From NCBI GenBank assembly GCA_037176845.1, contig JAYKXP010000004.1, positions 558,001 through 622,000 of the forward strand: a DNA stretch of 64,000 nt. Reading direction: 5' to 3'. Below the pieces are notes generated by a model. The model was not told the DNA's origin. It saw only the letters and a list, made by a program, of their open reading frames with translations, and ran no database searches. The stretch comes from Paramarasmius palmivorus (Eukaryota; Basidiomycota; Agaricomycetes; Agaricales; Marasmiaceae). Shown one piece after another: positions 24,901 through 34,758 of the stretch. Within the stretch, counting starts at the first letter, position 1, and every line of letters starts with the position of its first letter. Made by a program: the position numbers and the translations under genes.

Positions 24901-26324
24901 TTTCGCTGTCCTCAAGGAGCTGAATGACCTAGAGCTCTATGTCAGCCAGAACTCGTCACAAATGATTCAAAGACGACGAGACGTTCGCTTATCTCTCCGT
25001 GCATTAGAAGGCCGGAGAGTCATTTGGCCATACGAACATGTTCAAGTGAGTTGTTCCCTTCTCTTAATCAATTTTAGGGTAACACTGGTGTAGCCGATCG
25101 GGTCCAAATCCTTCTGTTGTGGAATTGGGAGACGATACAGTGCCAAGACGACAATGCACTTCCAAACTGCAATATTGAAGATCCAACGTATAGGTCACCT
25201 GGAATGGCAGGGTATTCAATTGGGCAGCGGATTCTCGATTCAGCTCGATTTTGGGAAAGATGTCGTTCTTGGTGGCGACAGTATCGGCCTCAGTGACGAC
25301 TTCGACCTGACTTCACCTCTGGCAAGATTCTTACACCTCAACCAGAATGCTGTTGCAGCCCGAATACGCGGGATTGAAAACGTATTCTCCAATTACCGAC
25401 AACACCATCGCAAAGAATGTCGCCAGAAAGCGGACGCCTTGAGTTATCGGTTTTTATCGAACGTTTACGACCATCCAAGGGACCCGCAGGCAATCTCAAA
25501 GGGGACGATCGAGTATGAACACGATCTTCGAGTAAGGCAGTTGATGATTGGGAGCGAAAACGTCTTTGAGGCTGCTTACAGTCGATTATTGGCTGTGTCT
25601 CAAACTGATGCTGCCGCATGGTGGTACATATTCTGGGTGAGTCGTACTCGTTAACTCCTAAGGCATACAATCTGACTTCTAGGTAGGACGACCTGTGGCG
25701 AAGAAACGCTGACACCATCAGTAACCTGAAGCTACACGCCCCTGACTTCGACCCCCATTACCCTTCTTCCATTGCCTACACGCCTCTTCCTCGCCCAGCC
25801 CTCGAATCTTTCCTGATGCAGCGTGGATTGTTCTCCAGGCAAACCAAATGGGGAGACTTCTTTACATCTGGTTTCCTCAATAAGCTCTATCTTCGGTTGA
25901 ACGATACTGTTTTCCGAGGTTCTAGTCGAGTGGGTAGTTCCTTCGTGCCGCTTTACATGCGCTGACTTTCGCTTAGGCGATTTGGTTTCACATGGGGGAT
26001 GCTGGTGCTGAACTCGATATGGATGATGTTGACGTAGAGATGCAAGGAGACCCATCTCATTTGGGAACTGGAGGCGGTACCGACCACGATAACTCGTCCA
26101 TTCGTCCACGGCCGACGTACAGATGGGAAGGCTTACTAGATGATCCACCGCAACCAATGCAGAGGCAGAAGCGAAAGTTCATGACAAAGCTTGGAGCTTG
26201 GTTTGGGGTCTCTCCAACCTGGAGAGCTGGGATGCCTTCACATGGGGTCTCTATTGATGTACGACTCAAAGACGGACGATATGTATTGATAGAGGAGAGT
26301 AATAGTGTAGCTGAAGGAAAATGA
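21903..26324 (+). CDS. Large uncharacterised multi-pass membrane protein
   Basis: About 1,100 residues from many exons. The ATG at 21903 starts MGVQDLVELFESGGSPKNS; an upstream in-frame TTG is not used. The first ~240 residues are disordered and Ser/Pro/Asp-rich. Then come a stretch rich in membrane helices (WLGSAVNLVIGLT, SLVFLGVFMVLASLLLY, WKLIVITFLLTLIYLPMST, PAIIIMSVITIFL, VVPIVRQVLLLSCTVGFFLAQSF, LNYVLTSLLALLVALDIP) and a cytosolic C-terminal half (FATTDKFHRLALAFPSPHIKRRIW, CYWKDPRQNTIKHCTNFFGNAWFVPFPP, DDGRFAVLKELNDLELYV). The end is Asp-rich, then basic. I do not recognise a named family; its layout is a channel- or receptor-like membrane block with a big soluble tail. The splice near 24090 is uncertain. 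Confidence 0.7.
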
Positions 26325-26444
26325 AAGCTTGTAGAACAATCACATCTAGAATGAACATTCTGGAAGAAGCGGACCGGACATTCCAGTATGAGTACTGGCG
26401 CCTAGCTCTGACTCTTAGCCATCACTTGCAATTCGATCCCAAAG

Positions 26445-27350
26445 ATGACGCCTGAAGAATACGATAAGCTTACTCCAGAGGAACGTCAAGCCAAAGATGC
26501 TGAGGATAGAGCAAGAGAAGCAGCCGAACAAGCTAGTATGTCTCAAGCCGTTTGTGATCGAATAGATTAAATCGAACGCCTCGCTAGCTCTTCCCTACAA
26601 ATGGACTCAGATCTTGGGAGAAGTCGAAGTCACTGTCCCAGTGCCAAAGGGAACTCGCGCAAGAGACCTTGTAGTCGTTATCCAGAAGAAGAAGTTGTCA
26701 GTCGGATTAAAGGGCCAGGAGAAAATCCTAGAAGGCGAATTGTGCAAGGAGATCAAAGTCGAAGATAGCACTTGGACTCTCGGTACGTTCCAGTATCTTC
26801 AGTGCGATATGACTCATAGAATGAGTGGCGTTTACAGAGGATAATGAGAGCCTACTTATTCATCTGGAAAAGCTCAACCAGCAGCAATGGTGGGAGAACG
26901 TGCTCACGCACCACCCGAAGATCGATACTACCAAGATTGAGCCCGCAAACAGTAAACTCAGTGACCTTGATGGGGAAACGAGGTAGGCAACACGTTTTCG
27001 ACTCTCTTAGATACTTGACTAAACGCGTCTTTGCAGAGGGATGGTTGAAAAAATGATGGTATGTCGTTGCATGATTCTTTCAAAGCGGTAGCATGATGAC
27101 AAAAACCTTTATCAAGTTCGACAACCAGCAAAAGGTGCGTGCATACTCAGACTGAACACGAGGGTAATGAGCTTACTATTGTCACTATTGATAGCAAATG
27201 GGTAAACCGACGTCTGATGAGCTGAAAAAGATGGAGGTGAGTGCTATTGCCACAAACACTCACAACCTAGCTAACCATTTCTTCAAGGCTCTGAAGAAAT
27301 TCCAGGCAGCACATCCGGAACTTGATTTTTCTAATGCCAAAGTATCATAG
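26445..27350 (+). CDS. nudC: Nuclear movement protein NudC (CS domain)
   Basis: The ATG at 26445 gives [30 protein letters not shown], a charged helix, then [43 protein letters not shown], the p23-like CS domain. Exon joins restore [81 protein letters not shown], the C-terminal NudC signature. NudC proteins support dynein/LIS1 stability and nuclear migration as Hsp90-linked chaperones. Length (about 190 residues) is that of the short fungal form. Very small exons occur near 27104-27234. Confidence 0.93.
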
Positions 27351-27429
27351 ACATTCAATATTCAATCCAGAGTCGTAATTGTCTGTACGCCGATAAGATC
27401 ATATACTACAGGAAGACTACATCTAAGAT

Positions 27430-29703
27430 TCAAATCACTCTTTGACGTTTGGTCTTCCCTGGCGCCCTTGACGAAGTGCCTTTCCTCTTGACTCTTTCCG
27501 CTAAGTTTTTCAGAGAGTCTTCCTCGGTTGCGGCAGAGTTTCCGGAATGGCCAGCCTTCCTCTGAGATCGCTCATTGAGCAATGCCTCCATTGCTTGCGT
27601 CTTCTTGAATCTAGAAGAGAGTGAGCAAATGTCCGGAGGCATGCAAAAGCAATCTTACTGGGGATTAGTGGGATCGATAGCGAAATTGTAATCTTCATGG
27701 ATGGCCTTGAATCGGTCATCTTTCACATCAATCGTGAAATCCTCCTGCATTTCATTCTCTTCTTCTGCCACCTTCTTTCCTTTTTTCTTCTTCTGTTTAC
27801 GTTCAGCCTTCATGATGGCTTTGAGATTGAAGTGCTGTGGCTCATGACTAGGTCCATCAGTGCCGACAAGCAACGATAGTTCTTCATCGGTGGACTTGTT
27901 TCTCCCGCCCCTGTGTGATTGCGCATCCGAAGGTTTCGACGCAGATTCCTCATCTTCGCTTGCCGCATCGAAAAAGTCGTCTTCAATTTTGGGAACTTCC
28001 GGCTTCTTTTTGGATTCCTCCTTCCTCTTCTTCCTCTTCTCCTTCATCTTTCGCTGATATCTCTCTAGCGTTGTCTCATCCTCTTCGTCTTTCCCGTCCG
28101 CAAGTCCCGGTGTGAACGTGACTTCCATATCTAAATCTTCGTCTTTATCTTTCCCTTTATCCCAGCCTTCTGGTAGCTCGTTATCTCCACCAAGAAGTAG
28201 AGATCGTAACTTGTCCCTATTGAGCCCACTCTTCTTTGGACCATCCGTTTCGGCTTCTGACTCGGATGAAGCAGAGGCAATGTAGTTTCTGAAGTCGGCT
28301 TCCTCGAGCTCCTTGCGAGTAATGTTCCTTCGCGTCACTTTGTTGCGCTCAGGATCATCCTCATCCCATGTGAGCTTGACTTTAGAATGACGAAGGGCCT
28401 GTTATTGATTGAGATGAATGCCAATGCATGGTTCAGATGGCGAACTTACATCCGTGACGAACTCGACAGCTTTGTAACCTGTTTCCGCGTCTTCTGTTGC
28501 CTCGTCCCTACAGTTTCGATTGAATAAATCACACGAGGTCATGTACCCTAAGGTACGCACCTAGGCTCTTCGTCGAAGGTCATATCATTGGGCACAAAAC
28601 TGATGTCGAAAATGTTGGCAGAGCGCTCAAGCTCCGTTCCCTCCAACTCATTATAGATATGAGAAGCAGCGTCGACTGTATCGCAAGTGACAATTGCATA
28701 GTAGTACCTATATCATCCAGATTGAACGACCGTCGCTTAACAGTTGAATGGTACTTACCTCAACCTCTCTAGTTGATATTTTCTCAAAGCATCCTCATCA
28801 AAGTCATTCCCGTCTCCTACTTCGTAAATATTCTTCTCGTTCACCTCCTCTCCCTCAGCCACTTGTCTTCTGCCAAAAACTTCAGGTGGTGGTCCTTCTG
28901 TCTCCTCGCGCGCCATGCGCTCCTTGCCAAACTGGCTGGGATATACTTTGACACTGAACACTCTTCCTCGAGCAATTGTCGTCCCCTTTGTGGGAGCTTT
29001 GCCCTTGGCTTTGGTGTTTTGAGAGGACGATGCTGACGCGGGTAATAAAGGTGCCGTCGGAGAGACCAGAGACGAGCAAATCTTGAACAAGTGAACCGCA
29101 CGAACATGCTCCCAATCCAGATTTACGATTGCCAACCTGTTCGTCCTTTCGGCCTCCTCTGACCGTTCTTCTGGGTGGGCTTTGCTATAAGCTGCGGCTT
29201 GCGCGTCCAAGTCGGCAAAATCGTCCTCGTCCAAGTCAATTTCTGCTTCATCGTTTGCGACGGGTATCGGCCTAGAAGGATCATGACCGACGGTAACAAA
29301 CCCGTCTACGTCGCTGTCATCCTCGTCCTTTTTGTCTTCTCCATCCTCTTCATCCGAGGATTCCATCAAGACACCACCACGAGCAAAATCCGGCGCCTTT
29401 GAGGCCTCATCGTCGTCATTCTGGTTCTCAAGGCGATAGAACCTCTTCAAGTTATCTTCCTCGTGTGTTTCAGCCAGGGATCGGCCATACTTGTCAACAC
29501 GACCTGTGCATGACGAGCATGGTCAGAATATAAACGAGACTTCATCATGACACGGGCGCACCGGTGACACTTTTCTTTCCCTTTGACTTTTTTGGTTCAA
29601 AAACAGACTTGAATCGCTCGTCGACGACTACTTTTGACTGATGTTTTTTGGGGCGACGAAAGCGAGGATCAGTTTTGAGTCTTGCGAATCGAGGATCCGA
29701 CAT
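27430..29703 (-). CDS. ESF1: Pre-rRNA-processing protein ESF1
   Basis: Five or more exons from the ATG at 29703 (MSDPRFARLKTDPRFRRPKKHQ). The N-terminal part is basic, followed by acidic Ser/Asp/Glu blocks (MESSDEEDGEDKKDEDDSDVDG), TNRLAIVNLDWEHVRAVHLFKICSSL, which is the Esf1 RNA-binding-like domain, VKVYPSQFGKERMAREE and YQLERLRYYYAIVTCD. The C-terminal NUC153 domain is DDRFKAIHEDYNFAIDPTNPQFKKTQAMEALLNER. ESF1 acts in the nucleolus with Bfr2 in 18S rRNA production. Long Lys/Glu runs (ERYQRKMKEKRKKRKEESKKK) are normal for it. Confidence 0.93.
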
Positions 29704-30023
29704 GGTATTTTGGGGAAAAGATTTTTAAAACTTTTCTATTTTCGAGGCACTAATGCCGATGGCCGAGCGGGATCATTTTGATGGCCCAGGAGAGCGTCAC
29801 CGCAACCATCACTACACAGCACCATGTTGCCTTAAATTCGTTCTTCTCTTCTACTTTCATCTTGACCTCTCCCTTTTCCCTTTCTTCCAGGTAAGTGGCA
29901 CAGTTCTACGGCTCCGTCATCGATCTAACCCTTCTTCAGTCTTTGCCTTGTCCTTGCCAGGTTGCAGGATACATACCTTTCATACCCCTCGATTCTACGC
30001 ATATTTCACTCCTTTCTAAAGTC
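29704..30023. other. Shared upstream region of ESF1 and the repeat precursor gene
   Basis: About 320 bp between divergent starts. The part next to the repeat gene is pyrimidine-rich (CTTCTCTTCTACTTTCATCTTGACC) and holds a consensus intron donor, so much of it is probably the 5' leader of the repeat gene. Confidence 0.5.
29891..29939 (+). promoter_or_regulatory. Probable 5'UTR intron of the repeat precursor gene
   Basis: The sequence CCAG|GTAAGT at 29887-29896 is a full consensus donor. Acceptors lie at TTCTTCAG (ending 29939) or at TTGCCAG shortly after. The size (about 49 nt) fits local introns. It lies upstream of the first ATG of the precursor, so it would be in the leader. Confidence 0.4.
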
Positions 30024-30844
30024 ATGTTTGCTCGTGTAACTTTCCTTGCACTACTTGCCTTGTTCTTTTCCGGGCAAGTCTTTGCGTCGCCGCTTCCGAT
30101 GCCTGTATGTTGCTTCCTATGCCGCCTTCTATGTCCAGCGCTCAATGAAGTCTACAGCTGCAGGTCATGCGTCGCCAGCTGGCACCACTAGACACCATCC
30201 CCGCCTATGTCAAGCGTCAGGACATTCCTGCCGAAGTTGCGGTCAAATCCGACGGGAACACGATCACACAGTACAAACGCCAGGATATCCCCGCAGAAGT
30301 TGCTGTCAAGTCTGACGGTAACACAATTACCCAGTACAAGCGTCAGGACATCCCCGCCGAGGTCGCAGTGAAGTCGGATGGCAACACAATCACCCAATAC
30401 AAGCGCCAGGACATCCCTGCTGAGGTTGCTGTCAAGTCCGATGGTAACACAATCACTCAGTACAAGCGCCAGGATATCCCTGCTGAGGTCGCTGTCAAGT
30501 CCGATGGTAATACAATCACTCAATACAAGCGCCAGGATATTCCTGCTGAGGTTGCTGTGAAGTCGGACGGAAACACGATTACTCAATACAAGCGCCAGGA
30601 CATCCCCGCCGAGGTTGCAGTGAAGTCGGATGGCAACACAATCACCCAGTACAAGCGCCAGGACATCCCTGCTGAGGTCGCAGTAAAGTCGGACGGTAAC
30701 ACAATTACCCAGTACAGGCGTCAGGATATTCCTGCTGAGGTTGCTGTGAAGTCGGACGGAAACACGATCACTCAATACAAACGTCAGGAGATTCCTGCTG
30801 AGGTAGCGGTGAAGTCAGACGGAAATGGAGTTGAGAGATACTAG
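30024..30844 (+). CDS. Secreted Kex2-processed repeat peptide precursor (KEP-type)
   Basis: Two exons (30024-30104, 30164-30844) join to 253 residues. Residues 1-21 (MFARVTFLALLALFFSGQVFA) are a clear signal peptide, followed by SPLPMPVM. Then comes RR, a 12-residue segment QLAPLDTIPAYV, and ten head-to-tail 21-residue units, each a dibasic pair plus QDIPAEVAVKSDGNTITQY. Eight units are identical; unit 9 begins RR instead of KR; unit 10 has QE for QD and ends GNGVERY at the stop. Dibasic KR/RR is the site of the Golgi protease Kex2, so the precursor should release up to nine copies of one 19-residue peptide plus variants, by analogy with alpha-factor, repellents and dikaritin precursors. No cysteines are present. 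Neighbours are housekeeping genes. The structure is certain; the function is not known. Confidence 0.9.
30212..30841 (+). repeat. Ten tandem 63-bp coding repeats
   Basis: Exactly ten 63-bp units (630 bp), each starting at the Lys/Arg codon pair, fill the end of the precursor gene. Units differ at many third codon positions but almost never in encoded residue; units 1 and 2 differ at 13 sites, all synonymous. The tract ends one codon before the stop. Confidence 0.97.
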
Positions 30845-31114
30845 ACAAGGTGTGTGCATTTTTGATACCTAGAGGCAATCATTGATTTCACTTTAGGAAA
30901 TGATGTAGTTTTCACGATGCAGAGGACTTTGTTGTTCACATGCGTTCACGAGTAGTTGACTGGTCTGCCTTTCGAAGCATGCTTTCGACTGTACTGTACG
31001 GACCGTTATGTATAGTTACCTGTCGCGCACTGGTTGCAGAATTTACAATGGCACAGGGAGAGATATCCAACCTCGGTGGTCTGAGTATCGAATCTTAGAT
31101 GATATTAACGAGCT

Positions 31115-33133
31115 TCACGACGCTTTCCATATCCAGATGCTTCGCGCACTGGTGGCAACAATAGTCCTTCCTCCCCTGTACATAACACAGACGTCCAGTC
31201 TTTCCTGGTGAGCATTGTGCTCTCTTGGAATGCTGATATTCCATCCAGGAAGTTCTCCGTCTTCACTCAGCGTCAGCGTGTCTAAAATCGTCTCTTCCTC
31301 TTGCGGCCATGGACAAGGTGGTACTTTCTGAGGTTTGAAGTCCGCAATATTAAGAACCCGAATCTCTTCCGAACCAGGGAACGTGTATAGCACCAAAGGG
31401 TCCTGTCCTTGTTCGCAGAACACATCGAGGGACGGTGTTTCGTATTGTGTCTTGCGCAGTGGCAAATCGACAGTTGAGATGATTGTGTAGGAGGCTGTAA
31501 GGTGAGGCATCAGTGGTGCAGAATTGCTTCAAAAGAGTTTTTTTGCCCACAAGATTCCTGATAATCCTGTTGGTACCAGTTATAATGGATGATTTATACA
31601 TATAGCAAGGCGGGCTACTTACACTAGCAGTGCCGCGAAGAACATCCTGTCTAACCTCGTACTCGTCCCAGCCCGGTGGAAAAAACCTATCCAAACCCAA
31701 CCATCGCCAGACGATCATCTTTCCTTCGCTGACACCGTACTGCAGTGGTTCGTATTCTCCGTCATCTTGTCGCTCGTTTCTATTCACTGTATCTGGGATA
31801 GGCACTAGAGGAGGTGCATTGTGACTTATAAGAATCTCGTCGCTTAGCCTGTTAAGGGTTCAACGACAATAGCTGTTTCCAAGGTTCAAAGGAAAAGTAC
31901 CAATCGATTGATAGTACACGAGCAGCGTGTATACGAGAGGAGGTGAAGAGCGGTTTGTCTTCGCTCATCAGTCTTCCGTCGGGAATGATGACGGGTATAT
32001 GCCAGATCTTAACGGTGCGGTCCATCTGTAAGGGGTTTCTAGTATTGTTTGGAGGCAGAGCCACAAGCATACGTACCCCGCAGGTTGCGATCATAGGATA
32101 GTTCTTATGAAATGCCTGACTCAGAATGAGTATTCAGGCGGATGCCTCCAGAATAACGCTTACCGCGTTAAGAACGTCTCCATTGTGTCCACCTGCACGT
32201 CCGCCCATAAGGACCAATACGCATCTACCAATTCCGACACCCTCTCTCTCGTTCATGTCCAGTCCATGGGCTGGGCCGGAGAAGCTGGGTGTAGTTCTCG
32301 GAGGCCAAGCCAAATTGTTAGGTGATTGCTTGGGTTTTTGAGTGAGATCGTATATCCGTGTCGAAAAATCCCTCGACGTTGTCGCGAATAGATGGGGCAA
32401 AATCGGATGTACTGCTATGGAAGTAATATGCTGGACTATGTTAGAAGAACTTTGACTGACGCAGGGATTGGAAGCTCACCCCTCCATGACCACGGAAGAC
32501 GCTGACCTGGTCTGTCTCAAAGCTGTAAATATACAACAAAGATCTGCTCGAAAAGACGACATAGGGAGAGTATGGATTATCGGGGCTTAAGACCCAATTG
32601 ACATGAGGCTTGTCAGTAGGCACCACACGCTTTGAAGGTTCTGGATGTGGTGGCAAATTTACGAAGAGTGGTTGTCTAGCGGAATGAAGCCAAAACACGT
32701 AGATTCGTCGATTCGATCCAACAAGAATGGCGTCTGAGTATTTGTCTACCATCTTTTGCCATTCATCATCGTTTAGGATAATCTGTCTGTCGTTCCAAAG
32801 ATTCCTGGAAGAATCCCTGGTCCACGGGAAAGCCGCAAGAGATCGGAATTGGTCGGGACTAGTCTGCTGTCGCGACCTTGAGGCTACCGGTAGAGACAAT
32901 TTTCGATATAGCTTGAATGGGCTACTTGAAGAATGATTTCTGTACCAAGGTACAGTTTCTGCTTCTGTAATTTCGGCCATGTAGAGAGTGGTAAATGTGA
33001 AAGACCAATGAGGAGGACGCGGTTTGTTTACGCGGATTATTTGCTCCCTCGTGGTGGTGGGCAATGCTCGGTTTGGCTTGTCCGGCTTACTAAGCAGATT
33101 CCTCTTCGATTCCTGTCTCAATGCCCTCCCCAT
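31115..33133 (-). CDS. EED: EED/ESC-like Polycomb WD40 protein
   Basis: Multi-exon WD40 protein. After an N-terminal ~140 residues, exons read VNWVLSPDNPYSPYVVFSSRSLLYIYSFETDQVSVFRGHGG, then HITSIAVHPILPHLFATTSRDFSTRIYDL, GHNGDVLNAAFHKNYPMIATCG-MDRTVKIWHIP, DKPLFTSSRIHAARVLSIDWLSDEILISHNAPP and GKMIVWRWLGLDRFFPP. These blocks parallel EED: the ATTSxDxxTRIYDL repeat, ATCGMDRxVKIWHxP, ARVLSxxWLxDxILISHxAP and VWxWLGxxRFF. EED binds H3K27me3 and activates the methyltransferase in PRC2, so a Polycomb-type silencing pathway is implied. The C-terminal repeats (VLYTFPGSEEIRVLNI, TIVATSARSIWIWKAS) are more diverged. The start at 33133 is the longest ATG frame; a later Met (MAEITEAE) is possible. The partner methyltransferase is not in this window. 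Confidence 0.8.
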
Positions 33134-33997
33134 CGCTCAGCGCATCGCATAGATGCCGATTAACTTGCAAGCAAGTTCATTAAGGTAGTACCTCTGCTGT
33201 GTAACATTTAAGGCCAATTTGAACATTAGATTATCATGTAAATTGCTCTTTTCTACTGCAATCTTGCTGCAATCGGAGATTTTCATAGTTTCTGTTGTGA
33301 CATTTTTGTTTAAACTCTCAGATTTCTTGCAAAAATACAAATGCATGATTATACGGTCCAGTCTGGGCTCATTTTTTTGAAGAACAACGGAGATTGTGAT
33401 TGATTGTATCAAATAGTGCAGAAGTTTTTAGCATGTCAGACCAGCTGGGACGCTCACGCCCTTGAATTTTGACTGGCGTTATGCCCTTCAATTCCTCACT
33501 GGTAAGATAGAGGTCTATCAATGTACTAGGCAGCCTGTAGCGGTCGAGGAAAGACATTCAGGTCGCGACAAGACGCGTTGGCCCCGCGTCTTCTCGTCCA
33601 TGATCTATCTATCTATCAGTTTTCCACGCCAAAAACCAAGCTCGAAGATCCTTTCTCCCCGTCACAACGACTGCCATCACCTCCCAAACAAGCCGCGGGA
33701 TCGAAACTATATGCTCCTAGCAAAAAATCCTTCGCATTTAATTTGGGAAAATCGACCTCGAACACGATAAACAGGCAAATGACGTCACTGAAATTTTGAA
33801 AAATCCAAAAACTAATGCGGACAATTTTTTCTACATAACATCTAAATTCGATTCAGCACATAAACGACCTCTCCCGCTGTATGGATCGCGTGTGCAAGCG
33901 TGCTTTAGGTTTTGGGCGGGGCCAAACAAAACCAAACACTCAAGCGCTTCACCGGCAGTGCCCACCACCATCCCTCGTCATCATCCCTTCTCCCTCC
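33134..33997. other. AT-rich intergenic region between EED-like and NDUFA11 genes
   Basis: About 860 bp between divergent starts. The first 300 bp are AT-rich; four ATCT copies occur near 33603-33618. Short open frames on both strands have no recognisable products. I see no gene here. Confidence 0.5.
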
Positions 33998-34599
33998 ATG
34001 TCGGAATTCGAACATAAATCTCCATTACAGAGTGCAGCAAAGTACGGTCTACAAGCAGGTATGTCTCCAGTGCGATTATTATATACTTTCTTAATCATGG
34101 TATGTTCCAGGTGCGGCCGGAGTGGTCGTCAGTACCCTCCAAAATGCTCTCGGACAACACTCACGGGGAGCTGCTGGTGTTCTGACACGGACGGGGAGCA
34201 CAATCACATTCTTCGGTACGTTTAAGACATCTCTAGGGGCTTCAAAGACCTCACAAGTCGTTCAATAGCTGCCATGGGTGCAACCTTCGCGTTCACGGAA
34301 GCTCTGGTAGCGAACCAACGACAGAAGAGCGACGCCTACAACAGTGCATCGGGTGCATGTGCAGCTGGATTCTTGGCTGGTATTAAAAGTACGTTCTACA
34401 CCATTCCATATTAGCCAATATCTCAAGGTTTTGTTTAGCACGGTCAATACCGGCTGCACTCGGCGGATGCGCATTCCTGGGAACGGTCGTAGGTGTATTT
34501 GACGCTGCAGGAGAATTCACTGGTACCGGAGGGGCACAGGACGAAGAGAGGCGTAACCGATTCCTCAAAAAACCTCTCGACTTGACAACTTCCGAATGA
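33998..34599 (+). CDS. NDUFA11: Complex I subunit NDUFA11/B14.7-like (Tim17-family fold)
   Basis: Four exons from the ATG at 33998 join to about 145 residues: MSEFEHKSPLQSAAKYGLQ-AGAAGVVVSTLQNALGQHSRGAAGVLTRTGSTITFF-AAMGATFAFTEALVANQRQKSDAYNSASGACAAGFLAGIK-TRSIPAALGGCAFLGTVVGVFDAAG, then a polar tail. Four hydrophobic Gly/Ala-rich helices with the Tim17-like GxxxG pattern and the ASGACAAGFLAGIKTRSIPAALGGC block match the fungal complex I 21-kDa accessory subunit related to NDUFA11. The protein would sit in the inner mitochondrial membrane arm. Each GTATGT/GTACGT donor is clear. Confidence 0.85.
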
Positions 34600-34758
34600 A
34601 TAATACATCGAATACCATCGCATTCGGAATATAGAATGATGTAGAAGGCAGCGACCGTTTATATGTCGACTCAAATCTCGAATTACAGCGACCTCAGACA
34701 ACAAGCAAAATCTACAGCATCCTAGCGACCTAAGTCATCCTGGATTCATATCGAGCGT

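Noticed and set aside
29756..29790. TGGCCGAGCGGG as a tRNA A-box
   Set aside because: No B-box, acceptor stem or anticodon loop follows.
30188..30775. 195-codon minus-strand frame through the repeats
   Set aside because: It is the antisense shadow of the repeat tract, with no signal peptide or splice sites of its own.
30212..30841. Regular 63-bp array as a possible CRISPR or satellite
   Set aside because: Units are contiguous, in frame and coding, with no spacers; the silent-site divergence shows it is protein sequence.
29704..33133. A RiPP (dikaritin) cluster around the precursor
   Set aside because: No UstYa/DUF3328, methyltransferase or peptidase gene is visible nearby; neighbours are ESF1 and EED-like. 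Only the precursor is supported.
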